The notes beneath the pieces were generated by a model, which saw nothing but the letters and a program-made list of their open reading frames with translations, ran no database searches and was not told where the DNA came from. From assembly GCA_012964335.1 (NCBI GenBank), contig DTUF01000043.1, forward strand, positions 1 through 64,000: a DNA stretch of 64,000 bases. Direction: 5' to 3'. Position 1 is the first letter of the stretch. The number at the start of each line of letters is the position of its first letter. Positions 20,332 through 30,200 of the stretch are shown piece by piece. This DNA is from Candidatus Poseidoniales archaeon (GTDB lineage: Archaea; Thermoplasmatota; Poseidoniia; Poseidoniales; Thalassarchaeaceae). A program made the translations under genes and the position numbers.

Positions 20332-21987
20332 ATGAACGGGACCGCACCCGAACAGGCCATGACCCATGTGTTGGAGGTAGGGCTTGAGCACCTTGAGAGC
20401 GATAATCCGAATGGATTACCAAAAGTGAAAGGCTACAATATCATCAATGGACAATTGACAGAATCAAGTGATGGAGGCACATTTGAATCTACAAATCCCG
20501 CATGGCAAACCGATTGTCTTGGTGAGTTCCCCCTATCTACAAAATCCGATGTTCACGATGCACTAGCCGCTGCTAGTGCTGCTTTCCCTGGGTGGGCCGC
20601 CACTCCCGCTCCAACGCGCGGTCAGATTATAGGAAATATGGGCCGCCTATTGATGGAACACAAAGATGCAATCACTGCACTTGAAACTCGTGAAATAGGC
20701 AAAACTCTGAAAGAATCGGCCGGCTCAGTTCAAGAAGCAATTGACACTTGTCTTTTCTTTCAATCTGAAGGCCGCCGCCTTTATGGACAAACGGTAAATT
20801 CAGAATTACCCGATAAAGAATTGTTCACCTATCGCCGCCCACTTGGGGTGTGCGGCATCATCAACGCTTGTAACTTCCCAGCCGCAGTTCCATTTTGGAA
20901 GATGATTCCTGCAATCATGTGCGGGAACACTTGTGTTTGGAAATCACCACAAGATGCGCCTTTACTGTCATTCGCATTAGCTAGAATAATGCACGAGGCT
21001 GGGCTACCTGATGGCGTTATCAATCTCATACATGGCAAAGGAAGTGGTGCAGGTCAGGATTTGGTTGATGCAGTTGATGAAGGATTGGTCAATAAAATAT
21101 CTTTCACCGGCAGTACTGCTGTAGGAAAAATGATTGGCGAAGTTTGTGGCAGAAACTTAGTTTCGGCAAGCCTCGAACTCGGTGGTAAAAACCCACTAGT
21201 TGTTATGCCTTCAGCAAATCTTGAAAATGCTGTTGAAGGTGCATACTGGTCAGCATTCGGAACAGCGGGTCAACGCTGTACAAGTCTCGGAAATCTGATC
21301 ATTCACAAAGACATTTATGATGATTTCATGAAGATGTTCATGGCCAAAGTTGAATCTACTACAATTGGAGATTCTGCGCGAAACCCTGGTGTTTTGTATG
21401 GTCCTATGCTGTCCGAAAAATACGCTAAGGATTTTCTAAGGGATGTCGAGATGTGCGAAAATAGTGGGGCTACACGCGCATTCGGTGAAGGGCGTATCAC
21501 TAACAAGAACAAACCAATTGGCTTCCAAGGAGATGCCTCAGAAGGTGTTTACATGTGGCCGTATGTTTTTGTTGATGTTACCGAAGATATGGAATGCTTC
21601 CACGAGGAGATTTTTGGACCTGCTGTTACCATAGTTAAGGCTGATGATTTTGAGCATGGTTTACACCTCGCTAATGCAAGTCCATACGGTCTTTCAAGTG
21701 CAATATATACTAATGACAGGCTAGAAGCATACCGTTACAAGACTGGTATAAAGGCCGGAATGACTGGAATCAATAATTCAACTACAGGTGCAGAAGCCCA
21801 CCTTCCATTTGGTGGAGTTAAAGGCTCAGGAAACGGAACCCGTGAATCAGGAATCTGGGTTATTGAAGCGTACTCATACTGGCACGCAGTTAACGATGAG
21901 TTGAGCGGAAAGTTGCAGTTGGCACAAATGGATGTTGAAGACATTGAGATTGAAGAAGCCGATGTTGATTACTCGGCCTTATCTTGA
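20332..21987 (+). CDS. Aldehyde dehydrogenase family protein
   Basis: ISFTGSTAVGKMIGEVCGRNLVSASLELGGKNPLVV; GQRCTS catalytic Cys. Confidence 0.93.
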   Translation: MNGTAPEQAMTHVLEVGLEHLESDNPNGLPKVKGYNIINGQLTESSDGGTFESTNPAWQTDCLGEFPLSTKSDVHDALAAASAAFPGWAATPAPTRGQIIGNMGRLLMEHKDAITALETREIGKTLKESAGSVQEAIDTCLFFQSEGRRLYGQTVNSELPDKELFTYRRPLGVCGIINACNFPAAVPFWKMIPAIMCGNTCVWKSPQDAPLLSFALARIMHEAGLPDGVINLIHGKGSGAGQDLVDAVDEGLVNKISFTGSTAVGKMIGEVCGRNLVSASLELGGKNPLVVMPSANLENAVEGAYWSAFGTAGQRCTSLGNLIIHKDIYDDFMKMFMAKVESTTIGDSARNPGVLYGPMLSEKYAKDFLRDVEMCENSGATRAFGEGRITNKNKPIGFQGDASEGVYMWPYVFVDVTEDMECFHEEIFGPAVTIVKADDFEHGLHLANASPYGLSSAIYTNDRLEAYRYKTGIKAGMTGINNSTTGAEAHLPFGGVKGSGNGTRESGIWVIEAYSYWHAVNDELSGKLQLAQMDVEDIEIEEADVDYSALS

Positions 21988-22019
21988 GTATCATTCTTTA
22001 CTCTGAAAAACATACTTGT

Positions 22020-22145
22020 TCAAAGCATGACATCGCCGCACTCGGGGCATTTCATACCGGGAATAAAAGCGCCGGGCATGAATCCGCATTTGAGGCAAAT
22101 GGTGAGTGGTTCGTAGTCCATTACGCCGTTGATGTAAGCGGTCAC
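22020..22145 (-). CDS. 41-aa zinc-ribbon miniprotein
   Basis: Below the ORF-track size cutoff: (V/M)TAYINGVMDYEPLTICLKCGFMPGAFIPGMKCPECGDVML; two CxxC knuckles. GTG at 22145; longer starts possible up to an in-frame ATG near 22171. Confidence 0.6.
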   Translation of the reverse strand: MTAYINGVMDYEPLTICLKCGFMPGAFIPGMKCPECGDVML

Positions 22146-22177
22146 ATTCAAGGCTGACGGCTGTAAGCACATACTAG

Positions 22178-22813
22178 ATGGCGATTGGATATCACATTGA
22201 ACGGGTAGGCGATTTGCCAGATGTTGACCCCCGCCTCTTACTTATTCAGAAGCCAAGTGATGGCTGGCCAATTCTAGAACAGGAAGAACTTGAATCCCGA
22301 TTGGCTGTAATTCGTAATTCCTCTACTCTTGATGGACTACGAAATCAACCCGATATCGCCGCCTATCGTCAGTTCTATTGGCGACTTGGAATTGATCCTA
22401 CAAAACGCCGCCCATCGGCAGAAGCATTGGTACGCCGCATAATTGCCGGTAAACCATTTCCCCGCATTAATCCAATAGTTGACCGTTACAATCTCATATC
22501 AGCTGAAAATCGCATCAGCATCGGTGCGCTCTCAATAGATTATCTTAGTGATAAAAAATTGACAATGCGCATGGCCCAACAAGGCGAGCCATTCCTTGGA
22601 ATAGGATTTCCAGAACCAAAGCCATGCACAGGTCAAGAACTTGTATTGTCAATAGATGAACAAATAATTGCTCTATATCCTTATCGGGACAGCCATAACA
22701 CACGTATCAGGGGCGATGATTCTGCAGTTTTGTTTACTCTATGTGAAGTCCCAGATATTGAAGAATCCTTAATTGAGAAGGCAGCACAGTCATTGAAATC
22801 AGAATTTTCCTAG
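22178..22813 (+). CDS. B3/B4 tRNA-binding domain protein
   Basis: AAYRQFYWRLGIDPTKRRPSAEALVRRIIAGKPFPRINPIVDRYNLIS is typical of stand-alone PheRS-beta B3/B4 domains. Confidence 0.85.
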   Translation: MAIGYHIERVGDLPDVDPRLLLIQKPSDGWPILEQEELESRLAVIRNSSTLDGLRNQPDIAAYRQFYWRLGIDPTKRRPSAEALVRRIIAGKPFPRINPIVDRYNLISAENRISIGALSIDYLSDKKLTMRMAQQGEPFLGIGFPEPKPCTGQELVLSIDEQIIALYPYRDSHNTRIRGDDSAVLFTLCEVPDIEESLIEKAAQSLKSEFS

Positions 22814-22891
22814 TGGGTACTTACTCTAGTTTTAGTAGTGAAGTTGATAGAATATAGGCGCTCGCCTAGACCTGAATAGGGTTTGGAGTTG

Positions 22892-23740
22892 ATGGGCGAG
22901 GCAGTCAAATTACCTATGCGCCGTGGATTCGGCGCAACCGACAGGATAGATGCTTGGTGGAAAGGTCCCACTGCAATGGCCCTCTACCTAGGTATAATGG
23001 TAGCATATTCTACATGGCGCGGATTCATGGAAGCGGATTTCTGGATATTTTCAGAATTTGGTCGCTCAGCAGGGGTTCAAACCATGGCAATAGAAAATCA
23101 AGGAAGTCACGTGTTGAGCCCACTGTTTAGTCCACTCATTCTCCCTGGTGGTGATGGGCTTGGTGGACCAATTCCTGAGTTTCTGTGGTGGATGTCTCCA
23201 GCAATGTTCATTCTAATTTTCCCAGCAGGATTTAGGGGGACTTGCTACTATTATCGTAAAGCATACTATCGTGCCTTTTTCCAACAACCAACTGCTTGTG
23301 CAGTTAGTAAGCCTTGGAATGCATACAAGGGTGAAACAAAACTTCTTGTCGTTCAAAACTTACATCGATACTTCATGTACGCGGCTCTTGTCTACCTACC
23401 TATTCTATCATACGATGTTTTGCTCTCAACTCACTTTGAAGGTGGCTCTTGGGGCTTTTCAGTTGGTACATTAGTTCTCGCTCTAAACGTGATACTTCTA
23501 ACTGGTTACACTCTAGGATGTCATGCTTTTCGCCACCTAATTGGAGGTGGTACAAATGATTGGACATCCTCAGGTATTGCTCGTCTTAAGTATAAATTCT
23601 GGAGTCTCAGTACCTACCTAAATGTAAAACACAAAGATTGGGCTTTGTTTTCCTTATTTTGGGTGATGTTTGCTGACTTTTATGTCTACGCCTGCACAAT
23701 GGGTTGGTGGACTGACATGGTATTGTGGGGTGGATTGTGA
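22892..23740 (+). CDS. Succinate dehydrogenase/fumarate reductase membrane subunit
   Basis: Multi-TM protein with conserved His, directly upstream of SdhA/SdhB; ATG 22892 preferred over TTG 22883. Confidence 0.8.
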   Translation: MGEAVKLPMRRGFGATDRIDAWWKGPTAMALYLGIMVAYSTWRGFMEADFWIFSEFGRSAGVQTMAIENQGSHVLSPLFSPLILPGGDGLGGPIPEFLWWMSPAMFILIFPAGFRGTCYYYRKAYYRAFFQQPTACAVSKPWNAYKGETKLLVVQNLHRYFMYAALVYLPILSYDVLLSTHFEGGSWGFSVGTLVLALNVILLTGYTLGCHAFRHLIGGGTNDWTSSGIARLKYKFWSLSTYLNVKHKDWALFSLFWVMFADFYVYACTMGWWTDMVLWGGL

Positions 23741-25572
23741 TGACTGATGTTACAACCCACGAATATGATGTTGTCATTATTGGCGCCGGTGGTGCAGGAC
23801 TTAGGGCTGCGATTGAAGCAACACGCAAAGGTGCAACTGTGGCAATCATTTGCAAGTCTATGCTTGGGAAAGCGCACACCGTGATGGCAGAGGGTGGCGC
23901 GGCAGCAGCATTAGGGAATGCTGACCCACGTGACAATTGGCAAACACATTTCCGTGACACCATGAAGGGAGGTAAATACCTAAATGATTGGCGAATGGCA
24001 GAGATTCATGCGAAAGAATCTCCTGACAGAATTAGGGAACTTGAGCAGTGGGGAGCAATTTTTGATCGTACACCAGCCGGTTTGACTAATCAAAGGAACT
24101 TCGGTGGACACACTTATCCTCGTCTTGCCCACATTGGGGATGCGACTGGTCTTGAGATGATTCGAACTCTGCAAGAGAGGGGGATTCATAGCGGGATGGA
24201 GGTATTCATGGAATACACCGTGCGTAAAATATTCACGAAAGATGGCAAGGCAACAGGCTGTTTTGCTTACAACCGCGCTAACGGTACTTTGCACGTTTTC
24301 AAATCTAAAACAATGGTTCTTGCTACCGGTGGGATTACCCGTTGCTGGGAAGTTTGCTCAGGCTCATGGGAGTACACGGGGGAGGGCCACGCACTGGCTT
24401 ACTGGGCAGGCGCAGAAATGGGCGACATGGAATTTGTTCAATTCCACCCTACTGGGATGATTTGGCCACCATCTGTGAAAGGTATCTTGGTGACTGAAGG
24501 AGTTCGTGGTGAAGGTGGAATGTTGACTAACTCTGAAGGAAAGCGTTTCATGTTCAACTATGTCCCTGAAATGTACAAACCTGAATTTGCTGATACTGAA
24601 TCAGAGGCTCTTGAATGGGTGCAAGAGGTGATTGATGGTAAGTTGGCCACAAAGCGAAGACCTCCGGAACTTCTTACAAGAGATGTTGTTGCTAAGGCTA
24701 TTAATTCTGAGATAAAAGCAGGACGTGGTAGTGAACATGGGGGGGCTTATCTTGACATCTCTTGGCGAGATGAAGAAGAGGTTAGGAAAAAGTTGCCAGG
24801 CATGTACCATCAGTTCAAAGAACTAGCTGGAGTTGACATCACAATCGAACAAATGGAAGTAGGACCTACAGCACATTATGTGATGGGTGGAGTCAAAGTA
24901 GATCCAAAAACTCAGGAAACAACAGTACTATGTTTGTATGCTGCTGGAGAAGCAGCAACTGGATTGCATGGTGCCAACAGACTTGGGGGGAATTCACTTT
25001 CTGATTTAATCACCTTTGGCAAGCGAGCCGGAGAATACTCAACAAGGGCTGCAGCGGAGATGGATGGCTGGGAAGAAATCCCTCAGTCAGAAATAGACGA
25101 TGTAGTTGCTGAAACTTTAGCACCCTTCAGTAGAGAAGGCGGAGAGAACCCTGCAAAGGTGGTTAATGAATTACGTAAAATGATGCAGGAAAAAGTCGGT
25201 ATCATCCGCACTAAGGAATTACTCACTGAAGCATTAGATGACCTCAATGAATTTGCAGCACGCGGAAATACGACATCTCCAGGTGGTAGTAGAATCTACA
25301 ACCCTGGCTGGCATCAAGCACTAGAAATCAATGCCATGGTTGACATCAGCCGGATGTGTGCCATGGCGGCATTGGCTAGGGAAGAGAGCAGAGGTGGACA
25401 CACCCGCGAAGATTTCCCAACCCCTGACCACAGAAATTGGGGTAAAATAAACAGTGTAATCATGATGGGTAAGAAAGGTGAAATGGTTCTAGAACACAGA
25501 ACTTATCCATCAATACGTGATGATTTGAAGGATTTACTTGATGCATCAGACTTACATGAGGAGGAAGAGTAA
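23740..25572 (+). CDS. sdhA: Succinate dehydrogenase/fumarate reductase flavoprotein subunit
   Basis: DVVIIGAGGAGLRAAIEA, HTVMAEGGAAAA, FVQFHPTG, GANRLGGNSL. Confidence 0.95.
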   Translation: MTDVTTHEYDVVIIGAGGAGLRAAIEATRKGATVAIICKSMLGKAHTVMAEGGAAAALGNADPRDNWQTHFRDTMKGGKYLNDWRMAEIHAKESPDRIRELEQWGAIFDRTPAGLTNQRNFGGHTYPRLAHIGDATGLEMIRTLQERGIHSGMEVFMEYTVRKIFTKDGKATGCFAYNRANGTLHVFKSKTMVLATGGITRCWEVCSGSWEYTGEGHALAYWAGAEMGDMEFVQFHPTGMIWPPSVKGILVTEGVRGEGGMLTNSEGKRFMFNYVPEMYKPEFADTESEALEWVQEVIDGKLATKRRPPELLTRDVVAKAINSEIKAGRGSEHGGAYLDISWRDEEEVRKKLPGMYHQFKELAGVDITIEQMEVGPTAHYVMGGVKVDPKTQETTVLCLYAAGEAATGLHGANRLGGNSLSDLITFGKRAGEYSTRAAAEMDGWEEIPQSEIDDVVAETLAPFSREGGENPAKVVNELRKMMQEKVGIIRTKELLTEALDDLNEFAARGNTTSPGGSRIYNPGWHQALEINAMVDISRMCAMAALAREESRGGHTREDFPTPDHRNWGKINSVIMMGKKGEMVLEHRTYPSIRDDLKDLLDASDLHEEEE

Positions 25573-25573
25573 G

Positions 25574-26338
25574 ATGGGCAAAGATGTCACCTTCAGAGTT
25601 TTCCGGGGCGAACCAGATGAGGATGGTGACCCTTGTGGTGAGATGGTTGATTATACCGTTGAGATGGATGAAGGCATGGTGGTACTGGACGTAATCCACC
25701 AGATTCAGGCAGAGCATGCACCAGACCTATCTTGTCGCTGGAATTGTAAGGCTGGCAAATGTGGTTCGTGTTCTGCTGAAGTAAATGGCAAGCCACGTTT
25801 GATGTGTATGACGAGAATGTCAGATATTGAGGAAGAGACACCCCCTGGTCAACCGGTATTGGTTAAACCGATGCAAGCATTTCCACTAACCAAAGATTTG
25901 GTTGTTGATGTTTCTTGGACTTATGAGTTGAATAAGAAAATCACTCCTATTGCGGGTCCAGCAGAGTTTGACTGGAAATTCCAGCAAAATGAAGCCGACC
26001 GAGTTCAAGAATTTAGGGCTTGCATCGAGTGTATGCTTTGCATTGACACCTGCCACGTTTTACGTGAGCACAAATTGTTTGACGAGTTTGCTGGGCCACG
26101 ATTCTTCGTCCGATTAGCTAATTTGGAGATGCATCCGCTTGATACTGAGGATAGGTTAGCATCAATCAAAGATGAATATGGTATTGGATATTGTAACATC
26201 ACCCGTTGTTGTACTGATGTATGCCCTGCTGGAATTAATATCACAGACAATGCGATTATCCCACTAAAGGAGAGAATTGTCACTGAATATTATGACCCAG
26301 TCGCTTGGGTTGCCAAGAAAATCGGACTAAGAAAGTGA
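25574..26338 (+). CDS. sdhB: Succinate dehydrogenase/fumarate reductase iron-sulfur subunit
   Basis: SCRWNCKAGKCGSCSAEVNGKPRLMC; CIECMLCIDTC; CCTDVCPAGI. ATG 25574 preferred. Confidence 0.95.
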   Translation: MGKDVTFRVFRGEPDEDGDPCGEMVDYTVEMDEGMVVLDVIHQIQAEHAPDLSCRWNCKAGKCGSCSAEVNGKPRLMCMTRMSDIEEETPPGQPVLVKPMQAFPLTKDLVVDVSWTYELNKKITPIAGPAEFDWKFQQNEADRVQEFRACIECMLCIDTCHVLREHKLFDEFAGPRFFVRLANLEMHPLDTEDRLASIKDEYGIGYCNITRCCTDVCPAGINITDNAIIPLKERIVTEYYDPVAWVAKKIGLRK

Positions 26339-26343
26339 TTTTT

Positions 26344-26395
26344 AAAAAAAAAATGGCCCGCCTGAGGTGGGATTCACACCCCCCTCAAACGGGCT
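26344..26395 (-). terminator. Hairpin plus T10 terminator downstream of the mc1-like gene
   Basis: Minus strand: GCCCG-TTTGAGGGGGGTGTGAATCCCACCTCAGG-CGGGC followed by CCATTTTTTTTTT. Confidence 0.65.
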
Positions 26396-26437
26396 GTTCG
26401 CATTACTTGTGTAGTTCATCAAGTGATTTGACTTCAA

Positions 26438-26701
26438 TCAGAGGTGGTCCACGCGTATCTTCTTGACATTGGCCTTCCAGACCTTGTCAGGTAGCCACGC
26501 TGGGCCGTTTGCAGGTTTGTCAACCTGCGCTCTCCATCCCTTGAATACGTGAACACGGCCTCCACCGCCACGCTCACGCAAGTGGATGTCTGTCTCTCCG
26601 CGACTAGCTGCTTTCAGGGCTGCGCCCCTAGGCTGCTTGCTCGCGAACACTTGGCTCGTATCATTTCCGCCGTCCATCAGGACGAAATATTTCTTACTCA
26701 T
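26438..26701 (-). CDS. Archaeal chromatin protein MC1 family
   Basis: KYFVLMDGGNDTSQVFASKQPRGAALKAASRGETDIHLRERGGGGRVHVFKGWRAQVDKPANGPAWLPDKVWKANVKKIRVDHL matches the MC1 pattern (FTGKQPRQAALKAA.RG....IRLRERG..KVHVFK.W...V..P...P.W.P). Confidence 0.93.
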   Translation of the reverse strand: MSKKYFVLMDGGNDTSQVFASKQPRGAALKAASRGETDIHLRERGGGGRVHVFKGWRAQVDKPANGPAWLPDKVWKANVKKIRVDHL

Positions 26702-26740
26702 TTCAGATTACCTCTGTGACGGTCACCCCTACTCGTTGAT

Positions 26741-26749
26741 TATTTAAGC
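26741..26749 (-). promoter_or_regulatory. TATA-like element of the mc1-like gene
   Basis: Minus strand GCTTAAATAATC ~45 nt upstream of the ATG. Confidence 0.4.
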
Positions 26750-27011
26750 ATTGCCCCATCTAAACGCAGTACTGCGCCACATTGAAGGTTCCGTACCCCA
26801 TTGCGAATGGCAATACTTGCATAGGCTAGAGGTCCATCGTTTACGGATTTTTAATGGGTTAATAGAATCTGGGATTAAATAATAACATTGTAATGATTTC
26901 CGGGAAACAACTTTCTCAATTATCAAAAATCAGGAATTTAAACTATGAAACAACCTCTCTTCACTTTAAGAATTGAGGTTGGGAAATTGATCAAGATGCT
27001 GAATTGATTCG

Positions 27012-27245
27012 TCAAAGTTCGGCACCAGCAAGGGTCTTTGTGTCATTCACTCCAGAGATGGAACGGATGTTTTCAACCACCGCAGCAGCAATGCTACTCA
27101 TGGAATCTGCAGTCATTTTGACCAAGAGGTCATAATCTCCGAACAATAAAGTTGCATCCTCAACCATATCTAATGATTTGATAGCATCATATACTTCTAA
27201 TTCTGAGCCTGGTTTTACATTGATGAGTACGTATCCAACTGCCAT
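27012..27245 (-). CDS. Stand-alone Lrp/AsnC ligand-binding (RAM) domain protein
   Basis: MAVGYVLINVKPGSELEVYDAIKSLDMVEDATLLFGDYDLLVKMTADSMSSIAAAVVENIRSISGVNDTKTL; no HTH. Start at the internal Met. Confidence 0.85.
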   Translation of the reverse strand: MAVGYVLINVKPGSELEVYDAIKSLDMVEDATLLFGDYDLLVKMTADSMSSIAAAVVENIRSISGVNDTKTLAGAEL

Positions 27246-27270
27246 GGAACCACCGAGAATGGCCGAGCAT

Positions 27271-30200
27271 TCAATCCTTTGGCTCATCAGCGGTACTCAA
27301 TAGTGGATTTTCATCAACCAAATCAAGTTCTGAATCATCTTCCTCTATCGTTTCAGAATGGAGAACTTCCTCAACTCCTGTTAATTCATTTTCTGATTCA
27401 GAGACATTACTTAGGGATTCCATAGCCATTTCAGCGATTGCGATATTTTGTTCGCCTTCGGCCCGGGAATCAGCAGGTGCAGCCCATCCAACATATTCTT
27501 CGTCACTTAACTCAGCTCCGTCAATTTCTTCTTCCGGAGAGCGCAACCACATTCCTAAGAGAGTAATACCAAGGATTGAAATTATTAGTAGAGCAAGTCC
27601 AACTCCCATAACTAATTTAATAATTGATTCTGGTGAATCAGAACTTTGATTCAATACATCCCCTTCACCTGTTTCGTTGTCTATTATCTGTACGGGAATG
27701 ATACCATGTCTTGTATGAGCGACTTGATGCCCTTGGGCATCCGTACAGCCGATAGTTGATGCAAATGGTGCTCCGTCAGTAGGTGGCATCCAGCGAGCAG
27801 CGAATACACCAGTACTAGGTAGTGGGCCTTCAGACTCCATGACAGTCGTACCATTTTTGTCAATGATGATGAAAGTGCATCCAGTCCCAGCGTGTCCATC
27901 AGAATCGAGAACAAGAGCTTCAAGTTGTCCAAATACACCTTCGGTTACCTCTCCAGATTGGTTTACAATTTGAGGAAGCCCATACTCAATTTCAATTGTA
28001 AATTCACCAACCGCACTCAAGCCATCAATATCCCTTGCAATAATCTGTAGGGTTGCACCTCCGGCTGTAAAACTGTTATCTGCTAATATGATGAATCCCC
28101 AATGATAGTCTGCTGAATCTGGGAATTGGCAATCATCCCAGTCCCATTTACTTGATTGCATAGGTTTGATGTTTCCTGATTGAGCAAGATTAACTGATGC
28201 ACCTTCAATGAGCCGGTTAGGATCTATCATTACCCAGCCACGAGCTTCTTCGCCCCGTGTCAGGGGTAATTCTTCGCCTTCACAGAAGCCAATGTCATAA
28301 ACAAGAGGGGGTTGTAGATGCATTGTCCAATTCATTTCAACAACTTGCGTGTCGCCATTTAATGTAATATCGATAATTTCCAATGTGACAATTAATTCAC
28401 CAAATACTAATCCTGCCTCTGGTGGAGGTAAAGTTACAGAGGTGTTTTGACGCATCATTTCTGCTGCATTAATTTCTCCAAGTTGGGTATATTTTGAATG
28501 GCCTGGCCATTCAACTGTTATATTGTAGGTATAGTCTGAGAGTAAGTCGTCAGAATCTGAAAGGGAGATTACTATTCTCTCACCTGTACCTCTAGCCAAA
28601 GTTAGGAAGCCACCTTCAAAATCAACGAGGGTTAAATTTGCAATGAATTGCTCGTCATGCACAGAAATCGACCGAGTTGTAAACAGATTACCTATGGAAT
28701 CATAGAGGTATACAGTAACATCGCTAGTTTCACTACCCCAGTCTAAACGCCAAGTTGCTTGGTAGCAAAAGACATCAGAAAATTCGCTATCGGTTGGCTC
28801 AACACCACTTACATTACCGCTATCAGTGAGTATCATCGGTAACTCACTCAAAGGGTCATGGTCAGCATCAACAACACACGCTTTGAGTAGGATATCAGTG
28901 TCACGAACTACGGTTTTCGGAGCAGTGAATGGTGAGAGGGTTGTAACTCCGTTCCATTCATCAGCATCTACTCCTGCAATATGTACTCCGAACCAATTGT
29001 GTAAGGCATTGGTCACTACCATCGCGTTATCAAGTTGTAGAATAGTGTACTGAGATTGCTCATCTCTAACTTCAGCAATCAGGTCAAGAGTACCCAATTC
29101 AATATTAGTTGGAATTGTCAAACCACTATACCAAGCAATGTAATCAATACTAGTTGAATTGATGAAAGTCCAGTTGTCGCCACTACCGTTAAGTCGCCAT
29201 CCAAGCCGACTTTGAAACACTCCAAAGTCATCACTGACTGTAGTTGTACAACCGACAGTATCCCCTCTGCTTACAGTCCACGATGAGCATACCAAATTAT
29301 TGATGGTAGGGGGTCCGTTAACTTCAGTATTGACTATTGCAAGGTTGTTATCTACAACTCTTTCAGGATTTTTCCAGTCGCTAGCAATGTAGCGGATGAC
29401 ATACTCATTGAAGCCAACTCGAGTTGGAGTAAGATTTAATGAAATGATTCGACGAGAACCGATATCATTGCCACCAGGCATCTGTATAGTCACATTTGCA
29501 AGGATTGCATTACCATTTCTCTCTCGCACCTCAAGGGTACCATTTACAGTACCTGGTGCGAGGTTTTGCACTAACACATCAATACTCCCGTTAACACCAA
29601 CGGTCAATCGACCATCAACCCTAACCGCCTCTACATCTATATCATGAAGAATGTCTGAATAAGGTGCCATCTTAGGGTCACCAACCACAGTACCCATCCA
29701 TGAGATTAAGGGGTTAGCAGCATAATTAACTTCAGCAAAATTGTAACCATAAGCATAGTAGGGGAGAAGTAAATTTGGATAACCAATTGCTGAAATATAG
29801 GGCTCGTAGACGTACCCCTTCACACCAGACACGCCGTCCTCTAAGAGGTCGACCACCAAACTCTGCCCGTACGTCGCTTCCCATGCAAACGTTCTGCCAC
29901 CGGTACTCACAGCGGTCTCAGCAATACTGCCATCAACCCACTCAAAGTGTGGTCTTATAGCACGCAAATTCATGGTGTCGAAATAGACCGAACCGTTGGT
30001 GGTTACATTCTCAAGTGAGGCAATCATCTTGACTTTGAATGAGGATGCATTTGCTGGAGGCCTGAAGCGCATGGTGCGCGAATTCCATGCGCTATCGAGG
30101 GTTTGAGTTGTACTTGTGTTGGTGACCAAGAAAGTCCCGTTTGCGTCGAACGAATCCACTTCTAGTCGATAGTCTCCTTCAATCCATCCTGCTTTCATTC

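Noticed and set aside
26744-26926. 60-aa ORF upstream of the MC1 gene
   Set aside because: Covers the TATA-like promoter region of mc1 and has no recognisable features.
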